From NCBI GenBank assembly GCA_964530165.1, contig CAZGYE010000209.1, forward strand, positions 1 through 10,516: 10,516 nucleotides of DNA, written 5' to 3'. The stretch comes from CAZGYE01 sp964530165. GTDB lineage: Bacteria > Planctomycetota > Planctomycetia > Planctomycetales > Planctomycetaceae. The position numbers and the translations under genes were made by a program. Positions 7,107-10,516 of this stretch are shown piece after piece. Each line of letters starts with the position of its first letter. Position 1 is the stretch's first letter. The notes beneath the pieces were generated by a model. The model did not search any database. It was not told the origin of the DNA and saw only the letters and a list, made by a program, of their open reading frames with translations.

Positions 7107-8522
7107 CTATTTATTCATCCCGTACTTTTTCATTTTGTTGTACAGGGTCACGCGACTGATGCCGAGCTGCCTGGCTGTGTTGGTGCGGCTGAAGTTGTTC
7201 CGGAACAGCGCCTGCTCGATGATCTCCTGCTCGGTCATGGCAATTTGCCGGCCGAGGCTGTTCTCTGCAGGTTTCCGCGGCGTGAGCGCCGCGGAGGGGA
7301 CCTTCGCCTTTTCGGTCGTCCCGGCGACCACGTGCGGCGGAAGCTGACTGGCGGTGAGGACTCCATCGCGGCAGAAGATGACGGTCCGTTGAATCACGTT
7401 TTCCAATTCCCGCACGTTGCCCGGCCAGGGGTACTGGTGCAACGCTTCGAGGAAAGCGCCGTCGATGCGATTGATTTCGACTCTGTGCTTCTCCGAGAGT
7501 TGCCGGACGAACTTCCGGGCCAACGGGGTGATGTCTGGGGCGCGAAGCCTCAGCGGCGGGATCTCGAATTTCAGCATGTTGAGCCGGTAGTACAAATCGG
7601 GCCGAAACTTCCCCTGCTCGACCAAAGGGTCTAGATCGAGGTTGCTGGCGACAACCAGACGCGCCTGGCTCTTCAGTGTCGTGTTGGATCCGACCGGCTC
7701 GAACTCGCCGGTCTCGATGGCGCGGAGCAGTTTCACCTGCTGCTCGGGACTGAGCAGGTCAATTTCATCCAGCAGGATGGTTCCTCGTCCTGCGGCGACG
7801 AATTTCCCTTCCTTGTCGGCATGCGCGCTGGTGAAGGCCCCTTTGACATGCCCGAACAGCTCGCTTTCGATCAATTCAGCCGGCAGCGCTCCGCAAGCCA
7901 CGTTCAGAAACGGCTCGTCGCGTCGCGGAGAAACCTCGTGGATCAGCCGCGACAAGTAGGTCTTGCCCGAGCCGGTCTCACCGATCAACAAAATCGTCAC
8001 ATCGTGCTTGGCGGCCACTTGCAGGTCATCCAGCATCAGCTTCAAGTCCGGAGTCCTGGTTCCGAATGCTCGTGAGACGCCCCCAACGACAACGTCGGTG
8101 CTCGCCTGGGGTTCACTTCCGGCGGATACTCCGTTGTGAATGGCGTCGGTGAAAGCAGCAGCCCGCTCCCGCAGAATGGCTGCAAGCCGATCGGTGCCGA
8201 CGTAACCGCGCAGATGAGTGATGTCGGTGCATGCCGCCCGGCGTTCCAACGGTTCCGGACAAGACTCACCGGTGATCATCACGATCTCCATATCCGGAAA
8301 TCGAATTTGCAGCTCATCGAGCAATCGATCTTCTCGGTGACCGCCGTCGAGCGTGATCCCAAAGTCCGCCACGAAGACCGGCGGCCGACTCTCCTCCAGT
8401 TGACCTTCCACTGCGCCAATGGAGTCGCAGATTAGGAATTCCAACCCGTCGGCCAGCAAGGCCGGCAACGCGGTCGCAAATCGGGGTTGTCGACTGAACA
8501 GTGCGATGAGTGGCTTGGACAT
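7107..8522 (-). CDS. Sigma-54 dependent transcriptional activator with degenerate receiver domain
   Basis: 471 residues from ATG at 8522, preceded by AAGGA five bases upstream. Residues 1-120 have receiver-like strands and helices with Asp53 (VADF) at the phospho-acceptor position and Thr84 (MITG), but the acidic pair after strand 1 and the strand-5 Lys are missing. The AAA+ domain at about 145-380 is intact: Walker A GETGSGKT 181-188, the sigma-54 contact loop GAFTSA 228-233 (usual GAFTGA), Walker B GTILLDE 247-253, arginine residues R307 and R313, and WPGNVREL 366-373. A Fis-type helix-turn-helix occupies about 443-465. Such proteins bind upstream enhancers and use ATP to open sigma-54 promoters. 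No histidine kinase gene lies in this window. Target genes are unknown; the divergent YTV gene is a candidate by position only. Confidence 0.95.
   Translation of the reverse strand: MSKPLIALFSRQPRFATALPALLADGLEFLICDSIGAVEGQLEESRPPVFVADFGITLDGGHREDRLLDELQIRFPDMEIVMITGESCPEPLERRAACTDITHLRGYVGTDRLAAILRERAAAFTDAIHNGVSAGSEPQASTDVVVGGVSRAFGTRTPDLKLMLDDLQVAAKHDVTILLIGETGSGKTYLSRLIHEVSPRRDEPFLNVACGALPAELIESELFGHVKGAFTSAHADKEGKFVAAGRGTILLDEIDLLSPEQQVKLLRAIETGEFEPVGSNTTLKSQARLVVASNLDLDPLVEQGKFRPDLYYRLNMLKFEIPPLRLRAPDITPLARKFVRQLSEKHRVEINRIDGAFLEALHQYPWPGNVRELENVIQRTVIFCRDGVLTASQLPPHVVAGTTEKAKVPSAALTPRKPAENSLGRQIAMTEQEIIEQALFRNNFSRTNTARQLGISRVTLYNKMKKYGMNK
7274..7295. repeat. GC-rich palindrome inside the regulator linker
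   Basis: TCCGCGGCG, TGAG, CGCCGCGGA: a perfect 9-bp stem. It encodes part of the linker between the AAA+ and helix-turn-helix domains (about residues 409-416), a place that tolerates insertions. It shares the CCGCGG theme of the palindrome at 7001-7018. Confidence 0.5.
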
Positions 8523-8525
8523 TGC
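8511..8525 (+). promoter_or_regulatory. Candidate sigma-54 (-24/-12) promoter facing right
   Basis: TGGCTTGGACATTGC matches TGGCACG-N4-TTGC with the invariant GG and GC at the right ten-base spacing; two bases of the -24 block differ. It overlaps the start codon of the regulator and points toward the YTV gene, with a predicted start of transcription near 8537, which would give a leader of about 570 nt. A chance match is possible. Confidence 0.25.
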
Positions 8526-8578
8526 GATCCTTTTTGCTCTTCGGATTGATCACCGGTCTGGTCACGTCGAGAATCATC

Positions 8579-8810
8579 GTTGACGCGATGTCTCTCGGTT
8601 GAACAAACGCGATGCCAAACCGTCAACGGATCGAAACGCCGTCGTCTTAAAGCATTCGCTGACCAGCCTTTATTTTCACAATTTTTTCGGTGAGTCTCTT
8701 CCGACGCCGTAGGCTGCGTCGCCCAATCGCCACATTTGCTCCCTGCGATGTTGCGTCGCGACAACCATCCCGGCAGACCAACCAGCCCCAAAGGGGTCAA
8801 CCTCGTCAAC
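8579..8810. repeat. Clustered GTTGAC hexamer (four copies)
   Basis: GTTGAC occurs at 8579-8584 (plus) and, as GTCAAC, at 8622-8627, 8796-8801 and 8805-8810. The last two lie in a 7-bp direct repeat GTCAACC with 9-bp period. Four copies in about 230 bases is more than expected by chance. They could be binding sites for a regulator; this is inference. Confidence 0.35.
8603..8617 (-). promoter_or_regulatory. Candidate weak sigma-54 promoter of the regulator gene
   Basis: On the minus strand TGGCATCGCGTTTGT matches TGGCA and TTG of the consensus at correct spacing, but the -12 GC is GT. Transcription would begin near 8592, about 70 nt before the regulator ATG, and would imply autoregulation. The -12 mismatch makes this a weak call. 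Confidence 0.18.
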
Positions 8811-8997
8811 CCGCGCCGCGTGACAAACCTTTCGGGTTCTGATGTTTGCGCGGCCGTCCAGGGATCTCTGTGACCGATTCTCTACGAAATCGAGTTTTTT
8901 TACTCACATTTCCATAGGCCCGCGATTTATACTTGAGGGTCAATCGGTAGAACCATTCTCGGATCCGGTTTTTCCAGCAGTGACTTCCATTATTGTT

Positions 8998-9026
8998 TTG
9001 CAACTGCTCCGAGTTGTGCAAATAAT
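8998..9026 (+). promoter_or_regulatory. Sigma-70-like promoter with overlapping dyad upstream of the YTV gene
   Basis: TTGCAA (4 of 6 to TTGACA), 17-base spacer, AATAAT (5 of 6 to TATAAT). Transcription would begin near 9033, leaving a leader of about 74 nt. The spacer holds an inverted repeat: TTGCAACT, six bases, AGTTG, one extra T, GCAA. This is operator-like because it covers the -35 and spacer. Planctomycete promoters are poorly defined, so confidence is limited. Confidence 0.45.
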
Positions 9027-9092
9027 AAGGGAAGCCGGAATTCTGCTGGAAACTGGGAATGAACGGCCAGACATCAAACGACGCACACCACC

Positions 9093-9099
9093 GAGGAGG
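9093..9099 (+). promoter_or_regulatory. Shine-Dalgarno GAGGAGG of the YTV gene
   Basis: A strong site with seven bases to the ATG at 9107. It favours that ATG over an in-frame TTG immediately upstream at 9104, which would leave only four bases. Confidence 0.8.
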
Positions 9100-9106
9100 C
9101 TGATTG

Positions 9107-10465
9107 ATGAGAAATGTCTTCCCCGCGGTCCTTGCCGCTCTGGCAGCCGTCTCTGCCGGCCGGGCTGAAGCCAGCTCGTATTGCGGAGCGGCCAGCTATC
9201 GCTGCTGTCCGCCGGTCGCCTGCCAGCCGACGTCGTGCTACACGGCATGCAAAGTCGAGCGGCAAACCTGCTACCGGACCGTGTACGAAACGGTCTATGA
9301 ACCGCAACAGTACACTTCCACCAAGACCGTCTATGAGACCGCCTACGAGGACCAGCAGACGACCTGTTACAAAACGGTCCAGGAGACTCATTACCGCGAG
9401 CAGCAGTACACCCTCTACAAACCAGTCTGGGAGACGAGTTGCCGTGAGTACCGCTATCAGGTGCAGCGGCCGGTGTGGGAAACGTCGTACCACGACTGCA
9501 GCCACACGGTTCGCCGGCCGGTGTGGGAGACGACCGAGCGCGAGTGTCGGCAGACAGTCATGCGGCCGGTATGGGAAACGCAGCAACGGGAATGCCGTCG
9601 TACGGTGATGCGCCGCGTCGTCGAGACTGTCAATCAACAGCGATGCTACACCCTCTGGAAGCCGGTGACCACGTGTCGCACAGTGCGTCAGAACTGTGGC
9701 CGCTGGGTGACCCAGCGCGTCTATCGCCCGGGGCCCGTCCTGCCGCAGATGGCGGTCGACGCTTGCGGCCGCCCGCGTATCTGTATGGTTCAATCTCCCG
9801 GTTATTACCGCTGCCGGCGAGTCTGGTGTCCGCAGGTGGTCGAGCGACAGGTCGCCTGCACAACCTACCAGCCGCAAGTCGTTCGCCAAAACTGCCCGGT
9901 TCAAGTTTGCCGCTATGTGCCTGAAGTGATTGTCGAAAAGAGTCCGGTTCGCGTTTGCCGTTACGTGCCGGAAGTGGTTGTGCACAAAGTCCCGGTTCAA
10001 ACTTGCCGCTGGGTGTGTGAAACCATTACCAACAAAGTTCCGGTTCGCACGTGCCGTATGGTCGCCGAAGAGCGTGTTTGCAAGGTTCCGATCCGTACTT
10101 GCAAATATGTTCAGGAAACGCGGTCCTGCAAGGTTCCCTATTGCGTAACGAAGCAGGTCCCGTATACGGTGACCCGCCGGGTTGCTCGCTGCGTCCCGAA
10201 ACAGGTCCAGGAAACCTGCACCCGCATGATCGCCAAATGTGTGCCCAGGCAGGTTGCTTACGAAGTCTGCCGCCTGGTGCCCGTCACCGTGTGTCCGACG
10301 TCACCGTGCGGAACAGCGTGTCTGTCGGGCAGCTGCGGCATCTCACCGGGCTACGACGAGTCCGGGCCGTCGACTCACGAATCGGCCAAACCGAAGCTCG
10401 AACCTCAGCCGGAACCCGAAGCCGAGCCGCAAACCACGCCGGCCGGACCAGACAGAGAAGCTTAG
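9107..10465 (+). CDS. Exported cysteine-rich YTV-type repeat protein, typical of planctomycetes
   Basis: 452 residues from ATG 9107. A signal peptide ends near AEA at residue 22. The mature chain has 38 cysteines by my count, many Arg, Lys, Val and Tyr, and two arrays of 16-residue repeats: residues 54-181 (eight units, core RPVWET) and 259-386 (eight units, core KVPVRTCRYV). A linker with Gly, Cys and aromatic residues separates them. A proline- and glutamate-rich low-complexity tail begins near residue 415. Cysteine-rich proteins with this YTV pattern are known from planctomycetes such as Rhodopirellula baltica, where they have been proposed as cell wall or envelope components. Export and disulfide cross-linking are inferred from the leader and cysteines. 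It stands alone, divergent from the sigma-54 regulator. No enzymatic motif is visible. Confidence 0.92.
   Translation: MRNVFPAVLAALAAVSAGRAEASSYCGAASYRCCPPVACQPTSCYTACKVERQTCYRTVYETVYEPQQYTSTKTVYETAYEDQQTTCYKTVQETHYREQQYTLYKPVWETSCREYRYQVQRPVWETSYHDCSHTVRRPVWETTERECRQTVMRPVWETQQRECRRTVMRRVVETVNQQRCYTLWKPVTTCRTVRQNCGRWVTQRVYRPGPVLPQMAVDACGRPRICMVQSPGYYRCRRVWCPQVVERQVACTTYQPQVVRQNCPVQVCRYVPEVIVEKSPVRVCRYVPEVVVHKVPVQTCRWVCETITNKVPVRTCRMVAEERVCKVPIRTCKYVQETRSCKVPYCVTKQVPYTVTRRVARCVPKQVQETCTRMIAKCVPRQVAYEVCRLVPVTVCPTSPCGTACLSGSCGISPGYDESGPSTHESAKPKLEPQPEPEAEPQTTPAGPDREA
9266..9649 (+). repeat. Array A: eight in-frame 48-bp (16-residue) repeats
   Basis: Units align without gaps on the pattern T-V-x-[RK]-[PT]-V-[WY]-E-T, starting TCYRTVYE and ending NQQRCY. 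The first three units are YETxY-rich; units 4-7 carry PVWET, and units 6-7 also share ExREC-like ends. A partial ninth copy (TLWKPV) follows. Divergence between units indicates an old array. Confidence 0.85.
9881..10264 (+). repeat. Array B: eight in-frame 48-bp (16-residue) repeats
   Basis: Units align without gaps on xxxKVPVRTCRxVxET. Units 1-2 end RYVPEV; units 3-5 carry KVP and TC; units 6-8 are more divergent (CVTKQVPYT, ARCVPKQVQET, AKCVPRQVAYE). The same 16-residue period as array A, with a different consensus, suggests a common ancestral unit. Confidence 0.85.
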
Positions 10466-10516
10466 CCCAAGTTGATCAGTTGCAGGGCAGAATTATTTTT
10501 TTGGAAGTTTTTTTGG
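10466..10516 (+). other. T-rich region after the YTV gene
   Basis: Past the stop TAG at 10463-10465, a 4-bp GCCC/GGGC pair with a long loop precedes two T runs near 10494-10502 and 10507-10514. The stem is too weak to call a terminator, though transcription could end here. The window ends before more can be seen. Confidence 0.3.

Larger units (their letters stand above)
8523..9106. other. 584-bp intergenic region between divergent regulator and YTV genes
   Basis: I found no convincing gene here. It holds the two weak sigma-54-like sites, a clustered GTTGAC hexamer, a small CCCC-AAA-GGGG hairpin at 8786-8796, an AT-rich stretch near 8895-8930 containing TATACT at 8928-8933 without a good -35, and the sigma-70-like promoter at 8998-9026. 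Short open frames on both strands have no recognisable features and no consistent ribosome binding sites. The length would allow a long leader or a small RNA, which sequence alone cannot show. Confidence 0.6.

Noticed and set aside
8432..8809. 125-codon minus-strand frame overlapping the regulator start
   Set aside because: No recognisable domain, composition unlike the neighbours, and it overlaps the well-supported regulator start in another frame.
8842..9168. 108-codon plus-strand frame overlapping the YTV signal peptide
   Set aside because: No ribosome site or domain; it overlaps the well-supported YTV start in another frame.
9074..10000. 308-codon antisense frame opposite the YTV gene
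   Set aside because: Its apparent repeats (HFRH, NANR) are just the 48-bp repeats read backwards; no ribosome site or known domain.
9266..10264. CRISPR-like periodic repeats
   Set aside because: The 48-bp periodicity is in frame, diverged between units, and without distinct spacers; it is protein-coding repetition.
10466..10516. Intrinsic terminator after the YTV gene
   Set aside because: T runs are present but the preceding stem is only 4 bp with a long loop; kept only as a T-rich region.

Overview
The window looks like a chromosomal segment of a planctomycete (Planctomycetota). The main reason is the cysteine-rich, 16-residue-repeat 'YTV'-type exported protein at the right end. The exported protein at the left edge, which joins a single CxxCH motif to FG-GAP/VCBS repeats, and the large membrane protein with a spermidine-synthase-like domain also fit that phylum. 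The DNA is moderately GC-rich by eye. I see no tRNA, rRNA, CRISPR array, transposase, phage gene or integration signature, so it reads as ordinary chromosome rather than an island.

Layout, left to right. On the minus strand, from the window edge to about 3556, lie three genes: a truncated CxxCH/FG-GAP protein (1-843), an exported M28 zinc peptidase with two C-terminal PDZ domains (946 into the gap), and a zinc-type alcohol dehydrogenase family protein (2570-3556, TTG start). A run of exactly 100 N (2470-2569) separates the dehydrogenase stop from the peptidase start and hides the peptidase start codon. On the plus strand, 3793-7023 encodes a 1076-residue protein: about 13 membrane segments, a spermidine-synthase-like Rossmann domain, and a long helical C-terminal region. 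Convergent to it on the minus strand, 7107-8522 encodes a sigma-54 enhancer-binding protein with a degenerate receiver domain. A 584-bp intergenic region then leads to the plus-strand YTV-type protein (9107-10465).

Functional reading. The left three genes could be co-transcribed leftward, but the gap leaves the dehydrogenase-peptidase linkage unproven. No shared pathway is evident. The regulator and the YTV gene are divergent and share an intergenic region holding two weak sigma-54-like sites, a better sigma-70-like promoter with an overlapping dyad, and a clustered GTTGAC hexamer. Regulation of the YTV gene by the neighbouring regulator is therefore a hypothesis, not a demonstration. Short GC-rich palindromes occur at the end of the membrane-protein gene and in a linker of the regulator.

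I did not find a convincing new multi-gene system. The points most worth following are the membrane-fused synthase-like protein lacking the usual catalytic aspartate, the two 16-residue repeat arrays of the YTV protein, the pseudo-receiver regulator, and the CxxCH/FG-GAP protein.
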